Positions 1 to 12,693 of a DNA stretch of 64,000 nt are shown here, piece after piece. This stretch comes from Sipunculus nudus. Taxonomy: Eukaryota > Annelida > Sipuncula > Golfingiida > Sipunculidae. How positions within the stretch are numbered: position 1 is the stretch's first letter; each line of letters begins with the position of its first letter. The DNA lies in NCBI GenBank assembly GCA_026874595.1, contig CM049306.1, positions 20,763,019 to 20,827,018 on the forward strand, written 5' to 3'. The position numbers were made by a program, and so were the translations under genes. Under the pieces are notes generated by a model. It worked only from the letters and a program-made list of their open reading frames with translations, did not search any database and was not told where the DNA came from.

Positions 1-110
1 ATGGTTACTCCCAGACAGACATAAGCAGCATGGCTAGACATGGAAAATTCGCATGGCATTGACTGTGGAATAACACGAGGACTTGGCGTAAAATATCCAC
101 AAATGCTCAC

Positions 111-198
111 CTTTCTCTTTCTTTAAAGCTGCAGTTTTATCCGATACATTCCTAAACACGTTTAGGTTACTAAACTTTCGTGCAAGCATCTTAGACAT
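111..198 (-). CDS. First coding exon of an unidentified minus-strand gene (29 codons plus one base)
   Basis: Read on the minus strand, an ATG at 198-196 lies in a good context (ACACC before ATG, A at -3) and opens a frame that runs without a stop to a consensus splice donor (AAAG/GTGAGC, GT at 110-109). The frame upstream of the ATG meets a TAG, so this is the first possible Met. The peptide begins MSKMLARKFSNLNVF and ends in a lysine-rich stretch (ALKKEK). It is basic with no signal peptide; residues 4-15 could form an amphipathic helix of mitochondrial-presequence type, but that is weak. I do not recognise the family. The promoter-like segment at 500-760 lies upstream of it. The rest of the gene would lie beyond the left edge. 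The exon is inferred from start context, open frame, donor and promoter together; no homology supports it. Confidence 0.45.
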
Positions 199-499
199 GG
201 TGTACAATCCAATAATCCAAAGCTAGCTAGACACGTCCGCTCACTATGGCTTGTTTCAAAACACTGTCCTTACTATCAACGTTGAACGATGAGGTTGCCA
301 ACCACCCAGACATATCACTCCGCTAGTCACGATCGGGGCCCTCCCAACGCTTGGCACCCTGCCAAACTATCTCAATATGGAAATATGAGATATAAATTTC
401 TGAGTTTGAAAAGTTTTCCTATGTATGACATTGTTTTTGCGGAAATTACAACGAATTCTGATTATACGGCTACATCGTTATAAAGCATACATGCAGACA

Positions 500-760
500 T
501 GGCACTAGTTTTTCCCGCGATGTTATGTAGAAGTGGTAAACCGGTGTCTGGCAGGCGGCCAAGGCACACGCGCCAAACCTGGCTTCTCTGCGCAGTGAAC
601 CAATCAGCGCGATTCCACTTCCCAGACACAGACGGGGTATCATTAACATATCGGTGAGTGGCCAATCAGAGGCCCAGTACTCCTCTCGTAACGAAAGAAC
701 TGAATGAATCTGGCGGGAACGGTTACCTGTCAGCCAGGACTCCCGCCAAACATTCGCCAG
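500..760. promoter_or_regulatory. Promoter-like segment with two CCAAT boxes and three E2F-like sites
   Basis: Two identical CCAATCAG boxes lie at 600-607 and 662-669, 62 bp apart, as is usual for paired NF-Y sites. E2F-type motifs are TTTCCCGC at 511-518, GGCGGGAA at 712-719 and TCCCGCCAAA at 741-750 (reverse TTTGGCGGGA, a strong E2F match). The stretch is richer in CpG than the DNA around it. It lies 300-560 bp upstream of the minus-strand ATG at 198 and could serve that gene, or fire both ways. NF-Y plus E2F is typical of S-phase and mitotic genes. This rests on motifs alone. Confidence 0.45.
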
Positions 761-3299
761 TGTGGCTAAGTGCAACTTTCACATCTTTTGTTATACTGCA
801 AAGGTGACACCCGAAACTAGGATTCATAAGAATTCATGTATTGACTCCATTTAAGTAACAGGATGAAAGTTTCAGTACGGTCGCAAATTTGGAGAGAAAT
901 GTTCAGAAAGCCTTTCATTAGTAATCGGAATGTTAAAGCTAGGCTTATAAATGGCCAGGTAAAGGCCTAACATGCTTTAGGTCTATGTCACAAACCAGGA
1001 AGAGCCAGTTAACGTTTTCTTAGTCCAATAACTTCTCTCAAGTTCATCACGTTCGTTTTTGGCCATGTTCCAATGTCATTAAACGACATATTTGGCACTG
1101 GTACGTTTTAAAACTTACACAGGCTTAATAACTGAATAACCCCAAACGAGTGGATATTGTGTTATAATTACGGACAAGCTATAACTAAGTTGACGAATTA
1201 TTTTAATAAATTTGATATAGGCAGGCCTAACACACATGTATATATATATTCCTATATATAGGCCTATATTTATTTGCACTTTGGTTTATTTGTAGTTTTC
1301 TAGCCATCAGTTACTGTTTTGTGGACACGACAGTGCGCGTTTTAATTTTAAGGCCTGTGTCAATAATTGGAAATTTTGTCCAAAATTACAGGCTTATTAG
1401 CCCAATAATTTAAATATAACGAAAAGATATAAAAATGTTTTATATTTTGAATGTAATTTAAATGCTGAAGAAAATGTTATAAGTAAGTTTATGCAGAGAG
1501 TAGGGCGTATATAGATAATTGTTTGGTTTTTTTTAGAAAATATATAATATGCTAGGGACATGATAAGTGCAATAACGACCAAGAGTAATTAAAACGGAGC
1601 CATGCGCGGTCCATGACTCGATCAAGTAATGACAATTGCAGCATCACAATTGTTATTACACAAGACCCTCATTTAGTCCATATCTAATCGCCATTTGGCC
1701 GTCCGTCGGTAAGTACATAAACATAGCCTATTTAACAAACCTATTGTATAAGTTGACGACCAGAGAACATCGCGGGTGTTAGGCCTATGTCAACATCACA
1801 TGGCCGTATTTATGTGATCCGGGTATTACACAATACCTCACTTAACTAGTCATCAAACTTATTATTAAGTACACATCTGTCGCCAGTAAGGTATTGTCTT
1901 TCTGGCATAACTGTGAGAGCTTTCATTTGCACTTCATTCAGACATATAGACATTTGGTGATCAGGTTACCTGCGGGATGTCTCACCTTTAATTAAACGTG
2001 GCGCCATCTCTGAAGATGTCAGGCCTTTAATTGAAACCTGACGCAGTTGTGAAATACGTTTTTAAAAACGTAAAAATTCACAATGTGACCTTTTCTGTGT
2101 AATTTCGGATAAGATTTACGTAGAATTATGAAATTCAATATAATATATTACATTGAAAGCTGTGGTTCAATTCTGTGAATACCTGAATGCATGGGGTAAA
2201 CAAAATAAATAGGCCTTTTGAAAGCATAATTATGACTCAAATATTCCTTGGAAATGTATAAATGGGAAAACAGCTTCAGTACAGAATTATACAACAGTTA
2301 AGAACCAAATACTTGTAAAAAAATGAGTTGTTTTAAGTTTTTCACATGTGTACAATAAGACGTAGTTTTCGTTGCAGGTAATTTAAGACTCGTGGCATTC
2401 CAGCCGACTTTCTGGCGCAGTGCCAACACTATGACGCGCGGTTCCTAGTAGTTGCCATAGAAACTTAATTGATACCGCGTGACTGGTAGTTCTGGGTGCA
2501 TCGTCCCGCTTGGTGCCATCCAATGTTTATAAACATTGGGCCGCACCCAACCAGATATTCATGTATAAAGGCACCTACACGAATTTTATGGACGATTTGA
2601 ATGACCGTTAATGAAATAATTACTATTTTGGTAGTAACGCATGTAAACAAACCAAGATAGGCTATATATCTAGATTTTAGAACGTCAAAACAAGTATATG
2701 GCCTGTAACAGTTCCACATTATTAGGCTACTCATTTTATTGAACCCCACTCATCTTTTTTTCTAAAAAAAATTGTTTACTTATAGCAATATGTAGAGGCC
2801 TACAAAGTTTTTTATATGATATATTTCAATTTCTTCCAATATTGTAATAATTCGTTTAACTTTATATGATGAGACCCAGACTAATGGTAAAATAAAAATG
2901 ATAATTTACTTGGAATCATGCCAAACGTCTTCCATTGGGAAGGAGATCCTAAGAACTATATATTTTACATTCGATTGGAACTATACATATAGGCTATATA
3001 TATATATAGACAGACGTCCAGCGTTTATGAATGACTTGAAATAAAATACTAAAAAATCTATACATATTTCCTGTCAGTTATATGTTATAATCTGAAACAT
3101 GGCGTCATGTCATTTACCTGTTTTGTGTAACTATTTTCATAGGTTTGTTTGTAAACATATATTATGAGAGGGTTTTCCAAAAGATTATTGCGTTCTCTTT
3201 TGTTGGCATGACATATGGGTCACTCATATATTTCCAAACCTCAGTATAACCATGAAGTGGCTTAACATGTCGTACTTGAGAACAAATATGTAAGGAATT
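761..3299. other. No gene seen; AT-rich intergenic DNA
   Basis: No open frame with recognisable protein content on either strand. The stretch is rich in AGGCCTATA words, short TA runs (1240-1262, 2995-3008) and A/T homopolymers. A one-mismatch RFX X-box (GTTGCCATAGAAAC) lies at 2451-2464, just after a short CpG-rich patch (2395-2450). Confidence 0.4.
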
Positions 3300-3566
3300 C
3301 AAAATGTCATAATCGGTGAGTGGCCGCTTGTACCAAGTGACCGGGGTCTAATCCACTTCTCTGCCAAGTATGTGAGGCGTTAAACCGTCTATTCATGATC
3401 GGGCCGTTAACAGGAGTTAAGTTTGTGTTAGTAAATACGTTGAGTCACGATGGTGATGCCGACTCATTCTCGCCGGTATATTCGGCTAAAGACCCCGCCC
3501 GAGGTCATGATTTTGATGGCCCAGTGCCCACTCAGGTCCAAACTGCCAGTCATCGGCAGGCGGAGT

Positions 3567-3581
3567 ACACCAGGGGGCGCT
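3567..3581 (+). promoter_or_regulatory. CTCF-like motif (14 of 15)
   Basis: ACACCAGGGGGCGCT matches the consensus CCASYAGRKGGCRSY at all positions but the first. It lies in a local CpG-rich patch (about 3300-3610) that is otherwise non-coding; the 72-codon open frame there resembles nothing I know. Confidence 0.35.
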
Positions 3582-3614
3582 ACTTGCCGGGGCAAGTAAT
3601 TCAGGCTTCATAGA

Positions 3615-4577
3615 TTGCCATAAATAGAACAGCTAGTATATTTTTGTAATGCCTTGTTCTTCTGTTGAATATCAATATAGTTAATCTGATTTTGTACTCA
3701 CTTTTGATTACATGATTTTGTACAATCAATACCAAATTTACTACAAGTGTACGATATATGTACGTCATATAAATGTGGGCCTACAAATGTAACAATCGAC
3801 ACGCAGCTGCGCTATCCATATATACAGTCAAAAGGTGTTGACCAATGATTTTTTTTTTCGGAGGGGGGTGGGTTGTTAATGTAAAAATAATAGTTAACAA
3901 TGTCGGTCATATACTCAAGATGTGTATCATTCAACTTATTGATCCTCCGATGTTGACAGCGTGTTTAGAATGTAAGAACATAGAAGTGTTTTTGTGAATA
4001 CATTTTATTATGTTTGACAGCGAATTTTCACTCTCTTTTGGTTTGTTGTAAACATGTTTATGTTTTCCAGGATGATAAAATTGATGTTTTATTGCTCAAA
4101 TGTTTTGATGGAAGAACATACAAGAACACTTAAATACACGAACAGGTTGTGATGTACGATACAAAAGTATTTCAGTAACCATCACATGATGAAACGAACA
4201 GAAAGATAGAAGAATATATACAAATATACAGTACAAGAAATGAATGTACATAATTACATCAGGCCCATCAGAAATATTTTTATGTTACAAATAGCTTTTA
4301 CAAAGTAAAATGTTTTATACATCCATTGTCTATTATTTAAGGTAAGTCAAAATGTGCACGTAGATGTTCACTCTATTTTGAGCGACAACCAGTTCAGGTT
4401 AGCTACTGCGATAAATATAAATTCTCACGTGAAATGAATCAAATGAATCACAACAACAATGTTTTGGTCCTGTTTCGTGACAGTGAAGAGTCGCACGCTA
4501 AGTATTGCTGGCTGAGGGGATTGGAAACTTCGGGAATAGACTATTAATTAATGATGTTGTGATGGGGGAACTTGGAG
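3615..4577. other. Nothing recognised
   Basis: AT-rich non-coding sequence without a convincing gene, transposon end or tandem array. A short G-rich run follows a T run near 3852-3870. Confidence 0.4.
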
Positions 4578-4756
4578 ACGTCACATTTTCCGCTGCGTCA
4601 TGCCCTGACTAGAGTGTTTACGGTATACGTCTCTGATTCATAAGCCAGGTCGTGTCTGGGCAGGAAGCCAATCAATCCATAAGGATGAGCGGTCAAGACG
4701 AGCTGAGGATCTAGTTCATAAATTGCCCACTAGAGGTCCATGGTGTACGGCCTAAA
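4578..4756 (+). repeat. 180-bp dispersed repeat, copy 1
   Basis: This segment starts with ACGTCACATTTTCCGCTGCG and is about 75-80 percent like 5862-6039 in the same orientation. Shared blocks include the ACGTCA start, the words CCGCTGCGTCATGCC and CGTGTCTGGGCAG, and the end GTGTACGG. A 20-base poly-C tract follows at 4763-4782. Family unknown. Confidence 0.5.
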
Positions 4757-5861
4757 GTGGAGCCCCCCCCCCCCCCCCCCCCAGGTGGACACATTGCGAT
4801 AATTTGACTGTTCACGCGATAGGGCTGAAACAGGGAGTATTTCATTTTACCTAAACACTAAATTATTGTCACCCGACTCGGAAACAAGCACTCATTATCG
4901 AAAACACAATTCATAATAGGATATTCAAAGAGAGAAAATGTATATAGGATTTAAGACAGCTGTTAATAATAGATACGCATTATTGGTTTTGGCAAATGAG
5001 TCCTCAAACACATGTTTACAGAATATCAAGTAACAGCAATAGGTATCTTCAATAAATAGGGACCCAAGATTCATTATTGAACTACTGATGGATCTTAGTT
5101 GAGGGATTACAACCAGCGATCTTTTTAGTTGATTGTCTGTATATCTACATCTACGTTGTTCTTTCGCCTGTCTCTGTTCCGTTAGCGAGGAATAGAATCT
5201 TAACATTATACCTAGAAAAGTTCTAACATAAGGGCAGGTCTTGGCGAGATCTCCTAAAGTCATTGTGACCGATATTATATACGGACTGTGAGGCGAAAAA
5301 AAAACGATATTATATAGACCTGTGTGATGACCAGACTACTATATATATGGTGTTTAAGGTGACAAAATATTTTGTCAAATGGATAATAATTTCATCAGTG
5401 TCTTGCCATTACAGGGTATGAAATTTAGTCACTTATAATCTCACGTTGTGCAAAATAGTATACAAAACCTCATAATTCCCCCAACTGACGGCATGAATTA
5501 ATCTGAAATTTGTTACGTTTATGGACATTCCATTGTGAAAACAACTTTGTCGTACAGACAGCAAAATATCCCAGAAAGAGGAATACTTCTCGTCGGGCTA
5601 AGCACAATAGAACCTGACATTTTCTATTTCATTCTTTTGTAAAGAACAAAAAAAAGGAAAGTAAAACTATATATGTAAAATTATTAAATGGCGTTCTTTG
5701 TTTTCAGGATAGCGAGAGTAGACAGAGAAATCGAAAAGCCACAGCAACAGGCAGTAAATATACTGTTGTCCCAGTTTCACGACGCTGGATAGGCGTTTTG
5801 ACAAAAACAACATTTTCGCGATCGATTTCTTAATGTTATGCTGATCGGCTGGCACTTCAGA
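4757..5861. other. Nothing recognised between the two 180-bp repeats
   Basis: The stretch opens with C20 (4763-4782). A 112-codon open frame on the minus strand at 4925-5263 has no recognisable protein character and lies in low-complexity AT-rich sequence; I do not call it a gene. Confidence 0.35.
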
Positions 5862-6039
5862 ACGTCATATTCTCCGCTGCGTCATGCCTTGACTAAAGTG
5901 TTTACGGATAAATATCTGTGATTCAGGCGCCGGAGCGTGTCTGGGCAGATAGCTCATCGATCCGAGATGATCAATGGTCTGGGGATTACTGTAAATCTAG
6001 TCCAATGAATGCGCACCAGATGTCGATTGTGTACGGTCA
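5862..6039 (+). repeat. 180-bp dispersed repeat, copy 2
   Basis: Second copy of the repeat at 4578-4756, same orientation, 1.28 kb downstream. A perfect CTCF consensus lies 35 bp past its end. Confidence 0.5.
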
Positions 6040-6073
6040 CTTATCGCTGATTTACATGTAATTAACAAAATGT

Positions 6074-6088
6074 CCACTAGATGGCAGC
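6074..6088 (+). promoter_or_regulatory. CTCF-like motif (15 of 15)
   Basis: CCACTAGATGGCAGC satisfies every position of CCASYAGRKGGCRSY on the plus strand. It lies in non-coding DNA beyond the 3' side of OTUD5. Binding in this organism is not shown. Confidence 0.45.
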
Positions 6089-8170
6089 AACAATCAATCT
6101 ATGGCCCACTTCTTGAAACATCATTTCATGTTTCGAAATTCTGTTGTACCAAAGTTTGTATCGTTAATTACCCCCCCCCCCCCACCAAAAGAATGAGTCG
6201 TAGTAGAAAATTTTAATTGTAAACGTACAGTTCCTTCCATCAGGTGGCTTAAGACCCTCATAACTTTAGTATTTATTTAAGTTACTTAAAAGGATCTATA
6301 TGCACATAGCAGTTATGTTAAATATACATGAAATACCGGTACATGTATGTATAGTGTTATCTCATCTAAATGTCATGTTTCCCTCCAATATTTAGTTCTA
6401 AACCGTTTGTTTTCTCATCTACACAAGTAGAACCAAGCTTGCACCGGGCGCGACCAGTGGCAAAAAACAGAAACATTGTAGCATGGCACCTGGTGGCTGT
6501 ACCGCGAAACTTCACAAATCAAGGTTTTTCAAGTTTTAAATCGGTGTTTCTTCGGTGTTTTGCTTTCATATTTCTTCATCTTGTTTTGGAGTCGCCGAAC
6601 ATGCGCAAGATCAGACCTCTGGTCAAGCAGGCATTATATGGTAAACAGACACGTGGACCTTGCTTTCTCACACACAGAACAATAACAACGTATAAAACAG
6701 GTTAAATGGAGATAGTAAGTATATAAGTTTCCCGAATGATTTTGCTAGGAAACTTCTGTGTTCCGCCAAGGTGAACTAATATTGTGAGATAATACACATA
6801 ATGTTGCAAATGATTTTGTACCTTAAAAGTTTGAGAAAATACTAAGTTTTAATGGGCTTCCTTGATGGATGGAGTATAGTTTGAGGTGTTCGTACATGCA
6901 TGTTAAGCACGGAAATGTTTTATTACCATAATGATAAAGAGTCCGGATCATTAAGCTCAGTGTGTCAGGCATGTGTCCTTACACATTAGTCACGTGACAT
7001 TCGTTCCAGAACTCTTCCGACTCAATCACTGCGTTCTATAGCTCTATCTGCTATAGGTATCACCGTTAGGGATTGCGGCACATGCAGGACTGAGAGCTGG
7101 GTACCTCGGGTTCGACCAAGCAATTCTGTCGAGAAACAGTACTCCTCCGTATCGGTCAGAATGCACTCAGCGTTGTGCCAGATTAATTTTCTGCATGAGG
7201 GTTATATCCCAACAAACATTGCTACAGAAAAGCGTGGTACAATGGGCGCAGTTCTACACTGCATGAAGCGGTAGGGATATACAAAGTTAAACAGTCATCT
7301 TCCCCTCTAAAGACTGGAGGATATCGTGCATTGATGGTCGGAGAAATTTAAATACTTCATTAGAAAGCAACGGAGCAAAAAGGATCTATGTGGAAGTCCA
7401 GCGCAATGGGTTTGCCTTTTTCACATACGGTGACTTTATCAGCCAGAACAGTTTGTGAAAACTGCCCGTCATCGATACAATCGATTATTTGGCACACCAC
7501 TGGTAAAAATATCAACAATGTCAGACAAGATACAGCTGCAGGGTCGGCAGGATCGAGTGATGGGTTTCATGTTTTCTTCATGGAAAATTTCATTGTAAAA
7601 GTTCGTCTTGTAGAAAGTTTAGTTCACATAAAACAGGTCGCTTAAAAAGGAGGCTAACCGTCTCCAGGGCACACATTGGTTTAAGGATTGGTCTTGGCCA
7701 TTTGGCGAAGAAGTTTCCCAGTGGCTCGAAGGTATATTAACAAAATTTTGATACCTGTGGGCATATTGATGCCGTTGGGCCAATGGTGAAACTTTGGGCC
7801 GCTTTCATGCAAACTTGAACCCGGCCTCACTCTCACTCTCTCTCTGGATCTCTGAGTTGATTTTACAAACCATAGAAACGGTATGAGAATTTATGAAAGC
7901 AAAGTAATAAATATAAGAAATAAAATCAATAAAATAAGACAGGTGTATTACTGCATCGTCTTTATTTATCCGAGTACGTGGAAGCAAGAGGGGGGATGAC
8001 CGCTACAGAAAAAAGCACAGGTCATGTGACTCTTCCCGCCAGGTACCGCAGAGCAGACGACATAAGACAGCAGACGACACACAAGCTGCTACGGTTCCCA
8101 CGCTCTTCGGACTGTGCGCGGTCGCGGTCAAATTTAAATTTTCACTTATATACCCCCCGTCTTAAACACA
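6089..8170. other. No gene recognised; short CpG-rich patch at 7,970-8,140
   Basis: Open frames of 85-111 codons (6370-6705, 7388-7645) have no recognisable motifs or splice context. A (CT)n run lies at 7827-7845. From 7970 to 8140 the CpG content rises (for example GCGCGGTCGCGG near 8117) and then falls sharply. That edge could mark the end of the OTUD5 transcription unit or an unrelated insertion. Confidence 0.3.
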
Positions 8171-11100
8171 GTAATACTACTTGTAGTTTTCATGATAATA
8201 AATATATTTGGATCAATACCTGCTTGATACATTCATTAAAATATAATTATAAAGTCCAGGTATGCAAGATTTTGTGTATTTCGCGTTGCCAATTACTTTC
8301 ATATTCGTCCATGAACGGTTTTACACAAAAGAAATAGCACATGTAAATAAACGCACCTGAATACATCAAACTGGCGGAATAAACATTCACAAAGCGCTCT
8401 AATTACAAAAGAACCCTTTATGAATTCTCAGATACTATATATAAATTGTCTTTGTATATATAATTTTTCATACAAGAAAATACATACAGATATAACACAA
8501 TGTATACACTTCACAAGAAGTACAGAAAATTCACTTGTTGGCCCTTAACACTAACTGCTGGTAATTACATTTATTTTCAAAATCTACCCTGCCACCAAGG
8601 TTTCTTATATACAATATATTTTATATATCAGAATATCATATGGACTGTTCCCCCAGAAAAGAAACCTATAGATTCAGAAAAGTTCCCTAAATCCATAAAT
8701 AAATCACAAATCACACAGCACAAGCTGTTATTTTATCCTCCGGTTTCCTGAGCATTCGTTTTGAACCCTTACTGAACATGCATGAATCAATTACAAAATT
8801 GTGAGACACAAAAAAAAACCCAATTACATCCATGGCCTCTCCAAATAAAACACATAAAGACATAAATCTTTGCATTGATAATTCTAAAAATATTAACATA
8901 GGGCTTTAATTGATACGCATTTACCAGTAACGGATCCGGGCCACCCCCCCCCCCCCCCTCCCCTTTTCATCCGAAGCAGCCTTTTTAAAGTGTTTCATAC
9001 AAAATTTTGCGGCCTGGACCCCCTCCCCCTTTCCAGACGTAGGGCCCTTGTTTTTAGGTGTTTCCTTAGTACTCCTGGTTTGGAACCCCCTTTCCTAAAT
9101 CCTGGATCCGTCCCTGTTAACTATATCATAATTCGTAATCCTTTCTCTGAGTTTATAATTGTTATTACATCATGTCCTTAAAAATACCTCTATGCACACC
9201 TGCCGTTTAATGAAACCAGGATCAGCTTCAACATTACAGAATGGAACTATACTAGTTCAGTCAATGTTCAGCCAATGCTTCTATAACTATACCAGTTCAG
9301 TCAATGTTAAACAAATGCCACAACTTTTCAAAGACAAATCAAAGTTTGACATTTAAAAGATTGCATTGAGCTTTTAAGATTTGATATTACTTCCACACAT
9401 ATATAAAACATTTTTTTATATTTCTAAATGTCCTGTCTGCAATGATTCTCATGGCAATGTTTTTTTCTATCTGTGAAAAATACAGTCCACCTTCAGTCAG
9501 AGCCTACTTGGGACCAGGTCTTGCCTTTTTATGTATAAATGTCTGCGTGTGTATTTGTGTATGTCAGCACAACCCCCCCCCCCCCCCCCCCCATCCCAAT
9601 GCTAGCTAAAATATCTATCAGGATGACCACATTATTGGTTCATTGTGACATCCTCCCATCGAACCATCTAATTCACCATTTTATGTAAGACCTCTAGTGG
9701 TTTAAGTGGCAACTTTAGCAGGGGTTTACTGTGAATAAATATATATTACCATTAACATACAATGAGAATTATGCATACCCAGTGCACATTTCTGATCAAC
9801 TTCTCTCTATTGTCAAAGATAATGCACTGCGTTGCAAGAAACATGCTAAAAATCGCCTGAAGCACAATAATTTCATACAAATTCATGCACGTCTCTTGGT
9901 TAACTTCATTTGTGAGGCAAACTCATGATGCAGGCCCTCTTCCTATTTAAACAAACATATAAAAGATATGTATGCTATTTTGTTACATTCAAAATATAAA
10001 TTTGCAGGTTCCCTTAGAGTGGCTTTTCTGGGATTTCAGAGCTCACACAATTGCAGCTAATCAGATGGCCCATAACACAAAAACAGCTTATCATGTTGCA
10101 GCCAAACGATCCAGCACTATACTTGTGTACTAGCAAACACCATGTTGTTGTGCTCATACATTTGTCAAATGCTACATTAACTGTACTAATTCCACATTTC
10201 ACTGATAAAAAATGTACAAATAAATTAATTTATGCCAAGTGTATACACTGACAAAGTGCTTTCTAAAACAAACTGACCGAGCTGCATGTCAAAAGGCAAC
10301 ACAGGTTCTAATATTTATGTTTCTATGGTCTTCCTGTTGAAACCTCAAACACAAGTCTCAGTGTGTCTCAATCTACCATAATATTGTTTCTCATTATTCC
10401 TTCATAACCAAAACAGTATGCAAATATTAAAAAAAAAACAATAAAGCTGTGTTCCTATGTACCCATGAATCTAGTCCGAATCCATTCTTCAAAGCACAAA
10501 ATATTGGATGCCCCCCCCCCCCCAGTCTTTAAAGCACAAAATATTGGATGCCCCCCCCCCCCCCCATTTTAGATGAATTGTCTCCATGTGTATGTATGTA
10601 AACACTCCATAAAGGAAAAAAAACTCACGTTAAAACAGATCAGAATAAAGACAATCTATGGATGGTTAAAATGACCACTGACCACTTTTCCAAAAACGAA
10701 ACCTCAGGCTCAGGTCACCAAGTGCAGTTTAAATGTACTGAGAAATTCATTTCAACCAGTGTCCTTGTGGTATTAAAGAGGCACACGAAAGGTTGTTAGA
10801 AAATCTCACACACTTATAAAACTGACAGATTTGCAAACCCATGGAAACACAGCCTAATACTTTTTACCAATTGTTTCACATACTTTTTGTTCAAGGATTG
10901 CGCATCTACTGTGTAACCTCCTACTTATGGTCATTAACAGGACAAAGGTTCTAACTTGAAACAGAGAGGTGTTCATATGAGTTTACAGACCTCTGAAGGC
11001 TTTTCAACACAGAACTGTCTCAGATGTTTGTAATAAACAGGTTGCCATAACAAGAGAGGTGGCCACCAATGAAAGTTTCCCTGTATAACCCTTGCATTGA

Positions 11101-11307
11101 TCTGTCAAGAAGCCCTGGTGCAGGTTCATCCCTGCTGAGTCCACAGATAGCAGCTCTGGTGCACCAACACACACCTAAAGGTCATTTGGTGCATATCGTT
11201 TGCATAGGTACTACACAGACAGAACCATAGATGAAACATTTATACATACAGTCAATGAAGACATCAATAAACCCAAGGAAACCTGCTTCAATTTCATCTG
11301 TTACTAT

Positions 11308-11740
11308 TAGGGCTGAAATAACACATCTCACGATATGACAAGTATCATGATAATTTGCTGATCAACAATAGTCATCTTGTGGTACAATACATAACACCTT
11401 GCAGAATCAATGATACCTTATCTCAAGATATAAAATAAGGTATCACAATATGTAGGTGATCAATGATACAATATTTTATCTCCCGATGTTAGAAGTAGCT
11501 TGATACTTCTTCTAAAAAATTAATTTCTAATCAGCCAATCAGACAGATGCCATTGAATTTACCATGACCAATTATGTTTATCTATACTTTCCTGATGTGG
11601 CACTGAAAGACTTAATAAATGTTGGACATCCATCAGCTGATAAGGAAAAAACCTATGTATCAATACAGGAACACTGTGTGATTCTGATCTGGTATCTGTT
11701 TTTGTATCATAACTATCATCTGTGTACCACAACAGCCCTA
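11308..11740. mobile_element. hAT-like MITE
   Basis: The 433-bp segment begins TAGGGCTGAAATAAC and ends ACAACAGCCCTA, so the ends are inverted (TAGGGCTG / CAGCCCTA). Flanking octamers GTTACTAT and GACACTAC agree at five of eight bases, fitting an old 8-bp hAT duplication. The interior is non-coding and full of short inverted ATCATGATA-type words. hAT assignment is by end sequence and duplication length only. Confidence 0.45.
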
Positions 11741-12431
11741 GACACTACATTAAGTCCTCTGTTCATCTTATCTTCTATATCTCCACTACATTAGCCACAG
11801 GCTTTACAAAGATCCTTGTGATTAGTATATAACATCAAGACATTCACCAAATGAACGCCCTGATCAAGAGGCCAGGTCATGACCCAGGTCATGCATATGC
11901 ATGAGGAGACAAACTTACTCCAAAGCCTTCTTAATGTAAACAGTACATAATATGACCAATATGTACTGATTCCTGATGGCAAAAGAGCCAAAACAGCATC
12001 AGAGATCAAGGCAAGATTTGTAAGAAAAGTTCATATTAGTCACAATATTGAGTACCTAATACTACAAACCTAAGGTGATAAAAACGTCAACACTGTATTA
12101 TGTAATGCAAAGTTATGAAAAACAAAAAAAATTTTTTTACTGTACTGGACATACTTGTTTTTAAGAATTTTGGCTGTGGTTATTCATCCATGGGTAAAGT
12201 ATAAGAATTAAAGGCACATTTTCAACAGATCAAACATTTAAACCAATGAACAGTGGGACAAGGCTCATCACTGATACTGAGTATCAGCAAATCACCCAAT
12301 CAAACCTGGCTTCTAAACAGAGGCCTTCTCCTGATGACAGCCTTAATGTCATTAACATAAATTATTAAATTATTCAGTTCACTTTATCCCACCTGATGAC
12401 CACTGAAGCAGGTCCCAAGTAATTAACATAA

Positions 12432-12437
12432 TTTATT
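12432..12437 (-). terminator. Candidate proximal poly(A) signal of OTUD5
   Basis: AATAAA on the minus strand about 140 nt past the stop codon. It is the nearest canonical signal; distal ones exist (for example 8,570-8,575), so the real end is open. Confidence 0.3.
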
Positions 12438-12557
12438 CACCAGGATCACATGGTATCCCATCTCACATGGGTCCATATCATGGTATTCCTGGAAGCAGTT
12501 CAATGACATGATCAAACAGTTAATGGCAGACAGGACTTCATAAATGTTACAGATGCA

Positions 12558-12571
12558 GTTGCCATGGTAAC
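12558..12571. promoter_or_regulatory. Perfect RFX X-box motif beside the OTUD5 stop codon
   Basis: GTTGCCATGGTAAC fits the RFX consensus GTNRCC-N2-RGYAAC at every position and is nearly palindromic. It starts four bases past the OTUD5 stop, within the 3'UTR. Confidence 0.3.
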
Positions 12572-12574
12572 CGG

Positions 12575-12693
12575 TTAGGCATCCTTGGATGTGGAGGGAA
12601 CAGACTTGTTCTTCTTCAGACTGTCCAGGTACTCCTGCTGTGACTGAGCCATCACCTGTGCCAGGATGTCATCTTCATCCCATTCAGATATAC
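12575..12693 (-). CDS. OTUD5: OTUD5 coding exon 10 (residues 479-517 and stop)
   Basis: Acceptor GTTTCAG/GTATATC. Encodes [20 protein letters not shown] and YLDSLKKNK, the ubiquitin-interacting motif, then a short Ser/Thr tail and TAA at 12,577-12,575. Confidence 0.95.

Larger units (their letters stand above)
8171..12574 (-). other. 3' flank, possibly long 3'UTR, of OTUD5
   Basis: No coding frame is supported. Minus-strand AATAAA signals fit a near 3' end (12,432-12,437, about 140 nt past the stop) or a distal end (8,570-8,575, giving a 4-kb UTR). The stretch is CpG-poor, like the OTUD5 introns and unlike DNA left of 8,170. It contains poly-C tracts at 8943-8957, 9572-9591, 10510-10523 and 10552-10565, a direct repeat around the last two (AAAGCACAAAATATTGGATG twice), and a hAT-like MITE. 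Confidence 0.3.

Noticed and set aside
6370-6705. 111-codon open frame
   Set aside because: No recognisable motif, no promoter or splice context, and the translation looks like non-coding sequence.
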